Source: Geobacter sp. (GTDB lineage Bacteria > Desulfobacterota > Desulfuromonadia > Geobacterales > DSM-12255). From it: a DNA stretch of 64,000 nucleotides. Position numbers and translations under genes: made by a program. Positions 52,466-63,565 of this stretch are shown here, one piece after another; position 1 is the stretch's first letter, and every line of letters starts with the position of its first letter. The notes beneath the pieces were generated by a model. It did no database searches and was not told the DNA's origin. It was given only the letters and a program-made list of their open reading frames with translations. The stretch is from the NCBI GenBank assembly GCA_009684525.1, contig WKKR01000004.1, positions 292,957 to 356,956 of the forward strand. The letters run 5' to 3'.

Positions 52466-53446
52466 TCAGGCCAGTCCTGCCTTGAGAAGATCGTGCAGGT
52501 GGATGATACCGATCGGAATATCAGAGGTGTCGTCTTCGAAGACGAAAAGGGAGGTAATGGAGAACTCCTCCATCTGCTGCAGGGCCTTGGCGGCAAGTTC
52601 CATACCCTTGATGCGCTTGGGATTGCGGGTCATGAGAGCGCCGGCCGGCTGATTGATGATGTCGCTCCCCCGCTCCAGGGCACGCCGCAGGTCGCCATCG
52701 GTAATGACCCCCACCAATCTCCCCTTGGCATCCACGACACCCGATGCTCCCAGTTTTTTGGCAGTGATGACGAAGAGCGCCTCGCGCATGGGTGTCTCTT
52801 CGCTGACCAGAGGCATGGCATCGCCACTGTGCATGAAATCGGCCACCGTGAGGAGCAGTTTTTTTCCCAGAGAACCGCCGGGATGGAACAGCGCGAAATC
52901 TTCGGCGCTGAATCCGCGCTGAACGAGCAGAGCAACTGCCAGAGCGTCCCCCATGGCCAGGGTGGCGGTGGTGGATGCAGTGGGAGCCAGCCCCAGGGGG
53001 CAGGCCTCCTCTTTTACGGAGATGTCCAGGACGATATCGCCGGCTCGCCCGAGGGTCGATACAGGGTTGCCGGTCATGGCGATGAGCCGGGCTCCCAACC
53101 GCTTGATCACCGGAAGGATGCGCAAGAGCTCCTCGGTCTCGCCGCTGTTGGAGACACCGATCACCACATCCCCCTTCATGATCATGCCCAGGTCGCCATG
53201 AATCCCTTCGGCGGGGTGGAGGAAAAATGCCGGGGTCCCGGTGGACGCCATGGTGGAAGCTATCTTCTGGCCGACCAACCCCGATTTCCCCATGCCGGAG
53301 ACAACCACCCGACCCCGGGACGACAGTATCATCTCGACGGCCCGTTCAAACTCGCCGTCTATCCGTTCCGCCAGTGCCTTGAGGGCGTCGGCCTCAACCT
53401 GTATGACCCGTTTTGCTTCCTGAACTATCATGGTATATCCAGTCAT
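52466..53446 (-). CDS. kdsD: arabinose-5-phosphate isomerase
   Basis: Makes arabinose-5-phosphate from ribulose-5-phosphate; up to 326 residues. An N-terminal SIS domain (SGMGKSGLVGQKIASTMASTGTP) is followed by two CBS domains (from about 205). The family usually starts at MIVQEAKRV, which here is ATG 53431; ATG 53446 is 15 nt earlier. The AGGA lies immediately in front of 53446, too close for a good ribosome binding site, so the start is open. Confidence 0.93.
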   Translation of the reverse strand: MTGYTMIVQEAKRVIQVEADALKALAERIDGEFERAVEMILSSRGRVVVSGMGKSGLVGQKIASTMASTGTPAFFLHPAEGIHGDLGMIMKGDVVIGVSNSGETEELLRILPVIKRLGARLIAMTGNPVSTLGRAGDIVLDISVKEEACPLGLAPTASTTATLAMGDALAVALLVQRGFSAEDFALFHPGGSLGKKLLLTVADFMHSGDAMPLVSEETPMREALFVITAKKLGASGVVDAKGRLVGVITDGDLRRALERGSDIINQPAGALMTRNPKRIKGMELAAKALQQMEEFSITSLFVFEDDTSDIPIGIIHLHDLLKAGLA

Positions 53447-53492
53447 TCCTGCCTAAGAGTGCGGAAAACGCGGGCAGTCCCTGCCGCACGCA

Positions 53493-54320
53493 TCATTTCT
53501 CATGCTTTACGATATGGTCGATCGCCTTCAACTGCTTCAGGAGATCGGCAAGGTCGTCGAGTTTCAGTGAATTGGGACCATCGCAGAGCGCCTTGTCGGG
53601 ATTCTCATGAACCTCCATGAAAACCCCGTCGACACCCGTGGCAACGGCAGCGCGGGAAAGATACTCCACGAATTCCCGCTGGCCGCCGGAAGAACCTCCC
53701 TGGCCGCCGGGAAGCTGCACGCTGTGGGTGGCATCGAAGACTACCGGGCAGCCGGTACCCCGCATGATCGGCAGGCTCCGCATATCGACCACCAGGTTGT
53801 TGTAACCAAAGGTGACCCCGCGTTCCGTGAGGACGATCTGTTCATTGCCGGTGGACTGGGCCTTCCCCACCACGTTCTCCATATCCCAGGGGGCGAGGAA
53901 CTGCCCTTTCTTGATATTGATCACCCTGCCGGTCTTTGCCGCAGCCACCAGCAGGTCGGTCTGACGGCAGAGAAATGCCGGGATCTGCAGCACATCCAGC
54001 ACCTCGGCCGCAGCGGGTATCTGCTCTATGGAGTGGATATCGGAGAGTACCGGCACCTCCAGCGACTCCCTGACCTTGGCCAGGATCCGCAGCCCCTCTT
54101 TCAGACCGGTACCGCGAAATGAGCCCACCGACGTCCGGTTTGCCTTGTCATAGGATGCCTTGAACACGAGCGGCATGGAGACGGCATTGCAGATGGTCAT
54201 CAACCGCTCTGCAGTGCGGAGGGTGTTCAACTCGTTCTCGATCACACAAGGGCCTGCAATGAGAACGAGCGGCCGATTGCCGCCCATCCGCACATTTCCC
54301 GTAACGATTTCCCTGGTCAT
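53493..54320 (-). CDS. kdsA: KDO-8-phosphate synthase
   Basis: Condenses phosphoenolpyruvate with arabinose-5-phosphate; 275 residues. Family blocks are [32 protein letters not shown] and [12 protein letters not shown]. The Cys in AGPCVIE could be the metal ligand that marks metal-dependent KdsA enzymes, but this needs alignment. It begins 11 nt after the pyrG stop. Confidence 0.95.
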   Translation of the reverse strand: MTREIVTGNVRMGGNRPLVLIAGPCVIENELNTLRTAERLMTICNAVSMPLVFKASYDKANRTSVGSFRGTGLKEGLRILAKVRESLEVPVLSDIHSIEQIPAAAEVLDVLQIPAFLCRQTDLLVAAAKTGRVINIKKGQFLAPWDMENVVGKAQSTGNEQIVLTERGVTFGYNNLVVDMRSLPIMRGTGCPVVFDATHSVQLPGGQGGSSGGQREFVEYLSRAAVATGVDGVFMEVHENPDKALCDGPNSLKLDDLADLLKQLKAIDHIVKHEK

Positions 54321-54331
54321 TGATCTCCCCT

Positions 54332-55945
<1,614 letters not shown>

Positions 55946-56032
55946 TCAACATTGAACCGCTCTAGTGCCGACCTGTTGACTCCACGTTCAGTGCAACACC
56001 TCGGCATGCAAGCGGTCCAATATCGAAACAAT

Positions 56033-56791
56033 TCAGTTCTTTTTCAACCTCTCCAACACTTTGTCAAGATCTGACGGCGTATCCACCCCGATGGATTCAT
56101 GGGCGGTCTCCACGACCCTGATCCGGCATCCATTTTCCAGAACCCGCAACTGCTCCAGCTTTTCCGCCTGCTCCAGGAACGTGGGGGGCATCTTGGCAAA
56201 CCTGAGCAAGAATTCCCGCGAATAGACGTACAGACCGACGTGCTTGTAACAGAGCAGTTTCCCCGAGGCAAACACCTCGTCCTTCAGATCGTTCCACTTA
56301 TCCCGGAAGTTGGGCACGGGAGAGCGGGAAAAATAGAGCGCATACCCCTCCCAATCAGTCACCACCTTGACCACATTGGGGGAAAGAAAATCGTGCAGGT
56401 TTTTGATCCTGGATTTCAGGGTCCCCATGACGATCGACGGATCCTTTATGAGCGGTGCAATGGCCTCATCGATCATGGCCGGTTCGATGAGAGGCTCATC
56501 CCCCTGGACATTGACGATGATATCGCTATCAAGCCGCGCGGCAACCTCGGCAAGGCGATCCGTGCCGGTTTCGTGGTCGCGGGAGGTCATCTCCGCATGC
56601 CCCCCGAAAGACCTTACGGCAGAGGCGATGCGCTCGTCATCGGTTGCCACGATCACCGACCCGACCAGTTTGGCCTGGATGGTCCTTTCGTAGACATGCT
56701 GTACCATCGGCTTGCCAAGAATATCGGCAAGCGCCTTGCCTTCGAACCTGGTTGAGGAATACCTGGCGGGGATAACCGCAGTGATCTTCAT
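56033..56791 (-). CDS. kdsB: CMP-KDO synthetase
   Basis: Activates KDO with CTP; 252 residues. The nucleotide-binding start is [19 protein letters not shown], and the block [10 protein letters not shown] is intact. It is the first gene of kdsB-pyrG-kdsA-kdsD-kdsC, which supplies the inner-core sugar of lipopolysaccharide. Its promoter is probably at 56877-56906. Confidence 0.95.
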   Translation of the reverse strand: MKITAVIPARYSSTRFEGKALADILGKPMVQHVYERTIQAKLVGSVIVATDDERIASAVRSFGGHAEMTSRDHETGTDRLAEVAARLDSDIIVNVQGDEPLIEPAMIDEAIAPLIKDPSIVMGTLKSRIKNLHDFLSPNVVKVVTDWEGYALYFSRSPVPNFRDKWNDLKDEVFASGKLLCYKHVGLYVYSREFLLRFAKMPPTFLEQAEKLEQLRVLENGCRIRVVETAHESIGVDTPSDLDKVLERLKKN

Positions 56792-56821
56792 GACCTTGGG
56801 ACCTTGCGGTGGAGTGGCCTG

Positions 56822-56841
56822 AAAGCGCCCTGTGGGCGTTT
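56822..56841 (-). terminator. terminator-like hairpin after EAL-HDOD gene
   Basis: AAGCGCCC (56823-56830) and GGGCGTTT (56834-56841) form an 8-bp stem with one G-T pair and a 3-nt loop. No clear T-run follows on the minus strand, so termination may be weak. Confidence 0.4.
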
Positions 56842-56876
56842 CTATGCGGCCGTCCCTTCATGGGGTGGGACGAATA

Positions 56877-56906
56877 AAGCTACACTAAAAGGAGGAAGTG
56901 TGTCAA
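56877..56906 (-). promoter_or_regulatory. sigma-70 promoter of kdsB operon
   Basis: On the minus strand a perfect TTGACA (56906-56901) is followed after 18 nt by TAGCTT (56882-56877), a moderate -10. It lies about 85 nt upstream of kdsB. Confidence 0.55.
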
Positions 56907-56914
56907 GGAGGTAA

Positions 56915-58156
56915 TCAACGCGGGGCATATTCCGCCAGGCCCTTGGACCAGGCAATGGTTTCGAGCTGCGCCTCGGCCAACTGGCCCGTTGAGAGCTGGA
57001 CCTGACTGAGCAGCTCTTCGGCAGCATTGAAATCGGCTTTTTCCATCAATTCGGCGATCTGCAGGAGGGTCCCCAGGAACCCTTCGCGGTAGAGCAGCGC
57101 GGTTCGGATGTCTTCAGTCAGGTTCAAGGTGGAAATCACCTCTTCCAGGGCGGTACTGAAAAGGACATCGACCAGGGAGAGGACACCGGTGATGAACGCC
57201 CGATCGCCACTATCCCGGTCTTTGGTATACAGGGTCATCTGTCTGACCATAACTTCCATGAGACGGCCCCTGACCGAAGCTAGCTCCAGAAGAGGGCTCC
57301 CCATGGCCGGGGCATCCTGGCCCGCATAAAGTGCAAGCACCACCCAGCGCTTGAGCTGCTGCCGTCCCAGGACCATGATGGCATGACGTACCGATCGGAC
57401 TTTCTCCCTGACTCCGAACGCCACCGAATTGACCAGCCGCAGGAGTCCATAGATCAGGTACGGGCTCTCCCGGAATGAATTTTCTATATCCGCCAGTTCG
57501 GCTTCCAACTGCAACTGATTGAGGAGTTTCAGCAGGGTGGTACGCCCGGCATCGATCCGGTTCTGCTTAAGGACAACCGGCCGGGAGAAATAGTACCCCT
57601 GGAAGAGTTCAAATCCCATGGCGGCACAGGCATCGTACTGCTCGCGGGTCTCCACTTTCTCCGCCAGGAAGGTGAAGCGCCAGCGCCCCAATTGCCCGAG
57701 CATGGCCGGCAACTGGTCGAGCGGCCGTTCCAGGATGTCCACCTTGATGATATCGATGATCTTGTAGAGAGGCTCGTATTCCGGGGAATAGGTGTGGTCG
57801 TCCGCTGCCAGGGTGAAACCCTTCTCTTTGAGTTCATTGCAGCGCGTAATGACCTGCTCGTTGATCTCGAGATTTTCCAGGAGCTCGATGACCACATGAT
57901 CCTTGGGCAGGAGTTCGAGGGTGTCGCTCATCAGCATGTCGGTGTTGACGTTGAAGAAACCTTTATGGCGCCCGACCACATTATCGATCCCGAAATCGGT
58001 CAAGGCATTGAGGATAACGCTGGCGCTGGCATGGGTCTGATTGGTGAAATCGGCATAGGCCTTTTCCGCCGAGCGGAAGAGGAGTTCGAATGCCACGATG
58101 TTCTGGCTGCGGTCGAGGATCGGTTGTCGTCCGAGAAAGAATTTTTCTTCACCCAT
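56915..58156 (-). CDS. EAL-HDOD signalling protein (YuxH type) with degenerate EAL
   Basis: Protein of 413 residues. Residues 5-200 resemble an EAL domain, but the diagnostic motif is altered (FELLFRSAE in place of EALLR, and ELLEN and ADDH later), so c-di-GMP hydrolysis is unlikely. The C-terminal half (about 205-395) is an HDOD domain (SVAFGVREKVRSVRHAIMVLGRQQLKRWVVL). YuxH-type proteins are signalling scaffolds. ATG 58156 with GAGG upstream is used. It lies beside cheB and cheR on the same strand. Confidence 0.88.
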   Translation of the reverse strand: MGEEKFFLGRQPILDRSQNIVAFELLFRSAEKAYADFTNQTHASASVILNALTDFGIDNVVGRHKGFFNVNTDMLMSDTLELLPKDHVVIELLENLEINEQVITRCNELKEKGFTLAADDHTYSPEYEPLYKIIDIIKVDILERPLDQLPAMLGQLGRWRFTFLAEKVETREQYDACAAMGFELFQGYYFSRPVVLKQNRIDAGRTTLLKLLNQLQLEAELADIENSFRESPYLIYGLLRLVNSVAFGVREKVRSVRHAIMVLGRQQLKRWVVLALYAGQDAPAMGSPLLELASVRGRLMEVMVRQMTLYTKDRDSGDRAFITGVLSLVDVLFSTALEEVISTLNLTEDIRTALLYREGFLGTLLQIAELMEKADFNAAEELLSQVQLSTGQLAEAQLETIAWSKGLAEYAPR

Positions 58157-58213
58157 ACCGCGCCTCGTAACCACAGGTCGGAGACATCCTGCGCTTCATA
58201 ACGCTCACCACCC

Positions 58214-59281
58214 CTACGAACAAATCCGTAACACCTCGCGGGAAATGGCATCCAGGGGCTTGATGAAATCGACCCCCCCCAGCTTGATCGCTTCATTCGG
58301 CATTCCGAACACTATCGAGGTCGCTTCGTCCTGGGCGATATTCAGAGCACCAGCTTCCTTCATCTCCAGCATCCCCTTGGCACCATCGTCACCCATGCCG
58401 GTCATGATGACACCAACGGCATTTTTCCCCGCATATCGCGCTGCCGAACGAAACAGCACATCCACTGACGGGCGATGGCGGGATACCAGCGGGCCTTCCT
58501 TTATCTCGACATAATAGCGGGCGCCACTGCGCTTCAACAACAGATGCTGGTTGCCGGGAGCGATCAGGGCCCTGCCGCGGACAACCGTATCGTTGTTCTC
58601 CGCCTCTTTTACCGACAGGCGGCAGAGGCTATCGAGACGTTGAGAAAAGGTGCGTGTGAAACCTTCGGGCATGTGCTGCACAATGACGATCCCCGGACAG
58701 TCGGCAGGCATTGATTCCAGAAAGACCCGGAGCGCTTCGGTCCCTCCGGTCGAGGCCCCCACCACGACCACCTTCTCGGTCGTCTGGATCATGGCCCGGT
58801 TCGTCGGCTTTTCCAGGATGACATCTGCAGACAATTTGGGCTGCACCTCACGAGGACGTCGAGTCACACTGGAAAGCCTGGCTTGTGCCGCAGCTCTCAC
58901 AGCATCGCAGATCCTTACCCTGGATTCCTCCAGAAACTGCTTGGTTCCGAGCCGCGGTTTGGTAATGATCTCAACTGCGCCACACTCCAACGCCTTGAGG
59001 GCCGTCTCGGAGCCCTGATCTGTAAGACTTGAACACATCACCACCGGAATGGGATGCTGGCTCATGATCTTCTGCAGGAAGGTGATGCCGTCCATGCGCG
59101 GCATCTCCACATCAAGCGTAATGACGTCAGGCACTTCCTCGCGAATCCGCTCTGCAGCCACAAACGGGTCCGAAGCAGTAGCCATGACCTCGATATGCGG
59201 ATCAGAATTGAGGATTTCCGCCAGGGTCTGGCGCACGACCGCTGAATCATCGACAACGAGAACCCTGATCAGTTTTTTCAT
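58214..59281 (-). CDS. cheB: chemotaxis response regulator/methylesterase CheB
   Basis: Removes methyl groups from chemoreceptors; 355 residues. The receiver domain has D57 ([10 protein letters not shown]). The catalytic triad is visible as S177 ([10 protein letters not shown]), H203 (VQHMPEGFT) and D299 in [12 protein letters not shown]. It is encoded with cheR, the opposing methyltransferase. Confidence 0.95.
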   Translation of the reverse strand: MKKLIRVLVVDDSAVVRQTLAEILNSDPHIEVMATASDPFVAAERIREEVPDVITLDVEMPRMDGITFLQKIMSQHPIPVVMCSSLTDQGSETALKALECGAVEIITKPRLGTKQFLEESRVRICDAVRAAAQARLSSVTRRPREVQPKLSADVILEKPTNRAMIQTTEKVVVVGASTGGTEALRVFLESMPADCPGIVIVQHMPEGFTRTFSQRLDSLCRLSVKEAENNDTVVRGRALIAPGNQHLLLKRSGARYYVEIKEGPLVSRHRPSVDVLFRSAARYAGKNAVGVIMTGMGDDGAKGMLEMKEAGALNIAQDEATSIVFGMPNEAIKLGGVDFIKPLDAISREVLRICS

Positions 59282-59474
59282 AGCACGTACCTCTCAACGT
59301 TCTCTTGGGAACCGGAAGCTTAGCTACGTACGATACAACTTACACACCCGTGCTCATTCGTCAAGGAGCCGGCGAAGAACCGCCGACCGTTTCGGAAAGA
59401 GCCCGCTGCAAAACCTTCACCTCTCACTCCTTCCCATGCCAGCCCTCTCCGCGAAATGCAACAAGGCCGAGAGG

Positions 59475-60338
59475 TCACTGCACTTTTCGGTAGACCGTGG
59501 GGTGTACCGAAACCAGCGGGACGTCGAGACCATTCAACGTCTCGGAATGGCCCATGAAAATATAAGCTCCCGGCGCCATCAGGCGGTAGAAATGATTGAG
59601 AACCTGCTCCTGAGTCGGTCGGTCGAAATAGATGATCACATTACGACAGAAGATGATATCGAGAGGTTCACGCATCCCGAATTCGTCGTCCATGAAATTG
59701 AGGCGCCTGAAATGGATCTTCTCGCGCAAAGTCGGGTTAACCCGAACTAGGGGATTGCTCCGATCCTTGCTGCGGAGGAGATATTTCTTTTTCATGGCCA
59801 TGGGAACCGGATCAACCCGATCCTCTTCGTAAATGGCCTGCCGCGCCTTTTCCAGAACCCTCGTTGATATGTCCGTCGCCAGGATGTTGAAGGCGAACCC
59901 GGGATTCTCTTCGGCGTAATCGCTCAAGATCATGGCCAGGGTATATGGCTCCTCCCCTGTCGAGCAACCCGCACTCCAGACGGAGAGCTTGCGCCCCCGG
60001 TTACCATGCCGGCGTTCCCACTGCGGGATGACCTGTTGCACCAGATATTCAAAATGATCGGGTTCGCGGAAAAAGTCGGTCTTGTTGGTGGTAACCACGT
60101 CGATCATCTGCACCAGTTCGCTTTCCATGCCGCTCTGGCTGAACAGATAATCGCAGTAGTCGGTAAAGGAATACATCTGCAGCATGCGCAGGCGTTTGTT
60201 CAAGCGCGCCTCAAGCATGGTCTTTTTTGCCGTAGTCATCTTGATGCCACATTGTTTGTAGATGAACTGGCTGAGACGCTGAAAATCCTTGTTCGACATC
60301 GAAGTCGAGCGTTCATGGAGATTTTGACTTTCATCCAT
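59475..60338 (-). CDS. cheR: chemotaxis protein methyltransferase CheR
   Basis: Methylates glutamates of chemoreceptors; 287 residues. The N-terminal helical domain is followed by the SAM-binding site SAGCSTGEEPYTLAM, and then DIIFCRNVIIYFD. GAGGA lies in front of ATG 60338. It is separated from cheB by about 190 nt without a gene. Confidence 0.95.
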   Translation of the reverse strand: MDESQNLHERSTSMSNKDFQRLSQFIYKQCGIKMTTAKKTMLEARLNKRLRMLQMYSFTDYCDYLFSQSGMESELVQMIDVVTTNKTDFFREPDHFEYLVQQVIPQWERRHGNRGRKLSVWSAGCSTGEEPYTLAMILSDYAEENPGFAFNILATDISTRVLEKARQAIYEEDRVDPVPMAMKKKYLLRSKDRSNPLVRVNPTLREKIHFRRLNFMDDEFGMREPLDIIFCRNVIIYFDRPTQEQVLNHFYRLMAPGAYIFMGHSETLNGLDVPLVSVHPTVYRKVQ

Positions 60339-60502
60339 GGTACGGCATCCTCCCCAGAATATTCGTGAGATATAAATTATTCGACATGATTACATATCTA
60401 TTTTATCGGCATGCAACATCGATAATTGAGACGAAAGCCGTGGCCTTTTCTGCACTGGCGACTGCAGATGATCCTTACACCTAACCCATTTTCGAGACGT
60501 GC

Positions 60503-60529
60503 AAAAAAAAAACGCCGCCCAGGGCGACG
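60503..60529 (-). terminator. rho-independent terminator of Cys-rich small gene
   Basis: On the minus strand a 7-bp GC stem (60529-60523 with 60519-60513, one G-T pair) with a 3-nt loop is followed by ten T (60512-60503). Confidence 0.85.
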
Positions 60530-60550
60530 CTCTTCAGTAACATTGTAAAC

Positions 60551-60778
60551 TCATCGGCGTTTTCTCTTCCTCTTTGATTCAGCATGGCCATGCACCCGGA
60601 TATATATGGTGCATTCCTCGTAGTGTTCACGGCAGTAGAACAGTGCCGGCTGCAGACTGCTGCTCCCCGGGTTAACACAATAGCACTCCCGATCCGGCTC
60701 AATTACCAACGGACAAGGCCTGCTGTTGCTCAACCCGCACATGTTCTCAGCAACTACGCATCCTTCCTCTGCCGCCAT
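60551..60778 (-). CDS. 75-residue Cys-rich small protein
   Basis: Small protein with seven cysteines in 75 residues (including CVVAENMC, ECYC and FYCREHYEEC) and a strongly basic end (KRKRKRR). ATG 60778 has a good GGGAG ribosome binding site 6 nt upstream, and a strong terminator follows 22 nt after the stop, so it is a complete transcription unit. The spacing of Cys and His suggests metal binding, perhaps zinc or iron-sulfur. No family is recognised. It resembles no chemotaxis protein despite its neighbours. Confidence 0.65.
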   Translation of the reverse strand: MAAEEGCVVAENMCGLSNSRPCPLVIEPDRECYCVNPGSSSLQPALFYCREHYEECTIYIRVHGHAESKRKRKRR

Positions 60779-61045
60779 TTTCTTCTCCCTGGTCGGGTTC
60801 AAATCCGCACACCCTCCCACAACAGCAATACTGCCGGCAGCTTTCACGCTTTAGACTGCCTAAATTTACCTCAACACATGAATGTGCACAATTCTCCATC
60901 GTCACGCCACCCGACATCTTTAGTATTTTTTCATTTGAATCGCGACAGACAAAGTCGTCGCACGGGCAAAATACGCTACTGCAGGAAGTTCCGCACCAAG
61001 CGCAGACAAACCCGGATAAATCATAAGATTTTGCCGGAAGCGGGA
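60779..61045. other. intergenic, nothing clear
   Basis: About 267 nt between the Cys-rich gene and the multi-PAS kinase. It must hold the promoter of the Cys-rich gene, but I cannot identify convincing -35 and -10 boxes. Confidence 0.4.
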
Positions 61046-63214
61046 TTACACCCCGTGATCCCCCTCAACCCATCGTGGAACAGTCAGTATGACCCGAAGC
61101 CCCCCTAGTGTCCCGGACTCCGTCACCATCGAGCCATTTAGGTGCTGCAACCGTTCCCGAATGCTGAAAATGCCATATCCGGCTGCTTTGCCATCACGGA
61201 CTGACGGCGGCAAGCCTTTGCCATCATCCTCAAGGGAAATCGAATAGCTGTTCCCGGTTGTCCGGCATGTTATGCGTGCACACTTCGCCCCAGCATGCTT
61301 GAGGATGTTCATCAGAAGTTCCCGAATTGACTGGTAGAGCAGAACATTCGCCTCCAATGGCAATGTAACCGGTTCTGTGCACCCCACAAAATCAACTGAC
61401 AACCCATGTTTGGTCCGGTATGTTTCGGCGAGAGAGGCAATGGCAGCCTCCAGCCCTATCTGATAGAGGGCAGGAGGACTGATCTCGAAGGTAAGTGAGC
61501 GGGTCGCAGAGACCGCGTCACCGATGAGATTTCGCAACTCATCGACAATCTGCCCAGCCTTGCCAGAACCGACCAGCAGCGACTTGAGTTCACCAAGCCT
61601 GATCACGGAAAGTGCCAGGGTCTGGCCAATCTGGTCGTGAAGCATGTTGGCAATCTGCCATCGCTCCCGTTCTTCAGCGAGCAACAATTCCGATGCCATG
61701 TCCTGCAGCTTCGACTGGTACTGCAGCATCTCCAATCTGGCCTGCTTCAGCTCTGTGATATCTTCCTTGATCGCGAGATAGTTCGATATGGTCCCGTCCG
61801 GCTTCCTGATGGGAGTGATGGTCGCACTTTCCCAATAGAGTGTGCCGTCCTTCTTCCTGTTCTGAAATTCACCCTGCCACACTCCACCGTTCTGAACGGT
61901 GTTCCACAGGTCCGTGTAAACATCTGCCGGTGTGATGCCCGACTTCAGGATGCGAGGATTCTGAAACAGTGCTTCCTCGCGGCTGTATCCGGTCAATTCG
62001 CTAAACCGAGGGTTCACGAATTCAATATTCCCTGCCAAATCGGTGATGACAATCGCCATGGGGCTCTGTTCTATGGCCGTTGAAAGTTTCTGGATCTCTT
62101 CATCCGCATGTATTCGCTCACTAATATCCCGAATCGCAGCCACATGGATGTTCCGTCCGCGAAATGCAAGATAGCTCCCGGATATCTCCACCGGAAAGAC
62201 CGTGCCATCTTTCCTGCAATGCCAACGGAGAGAAACCTGGGTCGTGTGTGCTGCTATTGCCTCCAGGCTTTTACGGGACTCTGCGGACAACCGTGACACT
62301 TCCAGTTGCATAAACTCTTCCTGGCTGTAGCCATAGAGCTGCAATGCCGCGGTATTTGAATCGATGACCCGGCCAGTCTCAACCTCGACCAGCAGGATTG
62401 CATCGGACTCGACCGCAAAAATGCCGCGATACAACTCCTCGCTTTCACGCAGCTTTTCTGTAAGAATTTTGCGTTCGGTCACATCAACAGTTGATATGAC
62501 TGCACCCGAGCCGACAAGCGGTGCTGCACTTACCGAAACCCACCGGATAGCCCCGTTCTCCTTGATGATGCCCATTTCCACATCCAGCACATCGCGTTGC
62601 TCGCGGATTGCACGAACACTCGGGATCTCATCATACGGCATGGGCGTTCCATCACTGCGGAGATACCGCCACCCCAGGTAGTTTCCGCTGGCCAATTGCT
62701 CCATATCGATACCGAGAATACGCTCCAAGGCAGGATTCATCTCCAGGATTCTGCGGTCCATATCCACGATGGATATCCCGACAGGAAGGATCTTGAAGAG
62801 CACTCTCAACTCTTCCTGACCTTTACGCAGGGCTTCTTCGTTCTTCTTTCGCTCCGAAACATCGACGATAGTCCCTACCATGCGACACGGAGCGCCATCC
62901 TCATCATAGGCAACAATTTTACCTCTGCCTTCTATCCACCTGACCTTTCCATCCCGAGCTACCATCCGATACTCTATCAGCGAAATATCCCGCACTCCCT
63001 GCAGGTGCTCTTGCATGATGGCAAAAACCTGCTCGCGATCATCAGGATGGATGATGCTCTTGAAAAAAGCGCTATCAAAAACCGTCTCTTCGGCAGAGTA
63101 ACCGGTCAGTTCGCAATAACGCGGGCTCAAGTAGGCAATATCGGCCTTCAGGTCCCAATCCCAAAACCCTTCTGTGGCTACACTGAGAATCAAATCAGAC
63201 AGGTCTGTACCCAT
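61046..63214 (-). CDS. multi-PAS sensor histidine kinase, NarX/LuxR-partner type
   Basis: Soluble kinase of 722 residues. Four PAS domains in a row (about 5-130, 135-255, 262-375 and 380-500) each end with a PAC-like motif such as TIVDVSERKKNEEAL or AIKEDITELKQARL. The dimerisation/phosphoacceptor region is of HisKA_3 type with H526 in IANMLHDQIGQTLA, and the ATPase domain has DDGKGLPP and GYGIFSIRERLQHLNG. There is no TM, so it senses inside the cell. Such kinases pair with NarL/LuxR-type regulators, none of which is in the window. Confidence 0.92.
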   Translation of the reverse strand: MGTDLSDLILSVATEGFWDWDLKADIAYLSPRYCELTGYSAEETVFDSAFFKSIIHPDDREQVFAIMQEHLQGVRDISLIEYRMVARDGKVRWIEGRGKIVAYDEDGAPCRMVGTIVDVSERKKNEEALRKGQEELRVLFKILPVGISIVDMDRRILEMNPALERILGIDMEQLASGNYLGWRYLRSDGTPMPYDEIPSVRAIREQRDVLDVEMGIIKENGAIRWVSVSAAPLVGSGAVISTVDVTERKILTEKLRESEELYRGIFAVESDAILLVEVETGRVIDSNTAALQLYGYSQEEFMQLEVSRLSAESRKSLEAIAAHTTQVSLRWHCRKDGTVFPVEISGSYLAFRGRNIHVAAIRDISERIHADEEIQKLSTAIEQSPMAIVITDLAGNIEFVNPRFSELTGYSREEALFQNPRILKSGITPADVYTDLWNTVQNGGVWQGEFQNRKKDGTLYWESATITPIRKPDGTISNYLAIKEDITELKQARLEMLQYQSKLQDMASELLLAEERERWQIANMLHDQIGQTLALSVIRLGELKSLLVGSGKAGQIVDELRNLIGDAVSATRSLTFEISPPALYQIGLEAAIASLAETYRTKHGLSVDFVGCTEPVTLPLEANVLLYQSIRELLMNILKHAGAKCARITCRTTGNSYSISLEDDGKGLPPSVRDGKAAGYGIFSIRERLQHLNGSMVTESGTLGGLRVILTVPRWVEGDHGV

Positions 63215-63565
63215 GAAAACCTCAGATCTTCAGTTTGTCTGCATCCGCATGCCCCTGCCAGGGCAAGGCAAGGATTATTGTTTGCCAGGCCTGACTACGG
63301 GGAAAACCAAATCCATGATCAAAGAAACCGCTTTTTCTATTGTACGCAGATACACACTGCAGGCAACCCTTCAAAATACCGCGTCAATCGACATGAAAGG
63401 ATACTTCCGTCCAAATTCTCCGGGCATGAAAGCCATGGCCTAAACGACAGAAGCTTCACAGTGGGCAACTGTGAAGCTTCTGCTCAGAAATGAACCCATT
63501 TATTTTTGTCAACAGTGGAACCGCATCAGATCAATGTACCCATATGTTTTTGATCTGCCCAGACC
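63215..63565. other. intergenic region with one hairpin
   Basis: About 350 nt between the multi-PAS kinase and cheW. A plus-strand ORF (63213-63443) exists but has no good ribosome binding site or recognisable domain. The only clear structure is the inverted repeat at 63448-63482. Confidence 0.4.
63448..63482. repeat. 15-bp perfect inverted repeat
   Basis: Arms at 63448-63462 and 63468-63482 (beginning CAGAAGCTTC) are perfectly complementary around a 5-nt loop. It lies about 80 nt beyond the cheW stop. No T-run follows on either strand, so it is either a rho-independent terminator of weak form or a protein-binding palindrome. Confidence 0.6.

Noticed and set aside
60795..60806. GGGTTCAAATCC, resembling a tRNA T-loop
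   Set aside because: The flanking bases do not form a T-stem, and no acceptor or anticodon arm can be built around it.
63213..63443. Plus-strand ORF ending just before the 15-bp hairpin
   Set aside because: No good ribosome binding site, no recognisable domain, and its start overlaps the start of the multi-PAS kinase.
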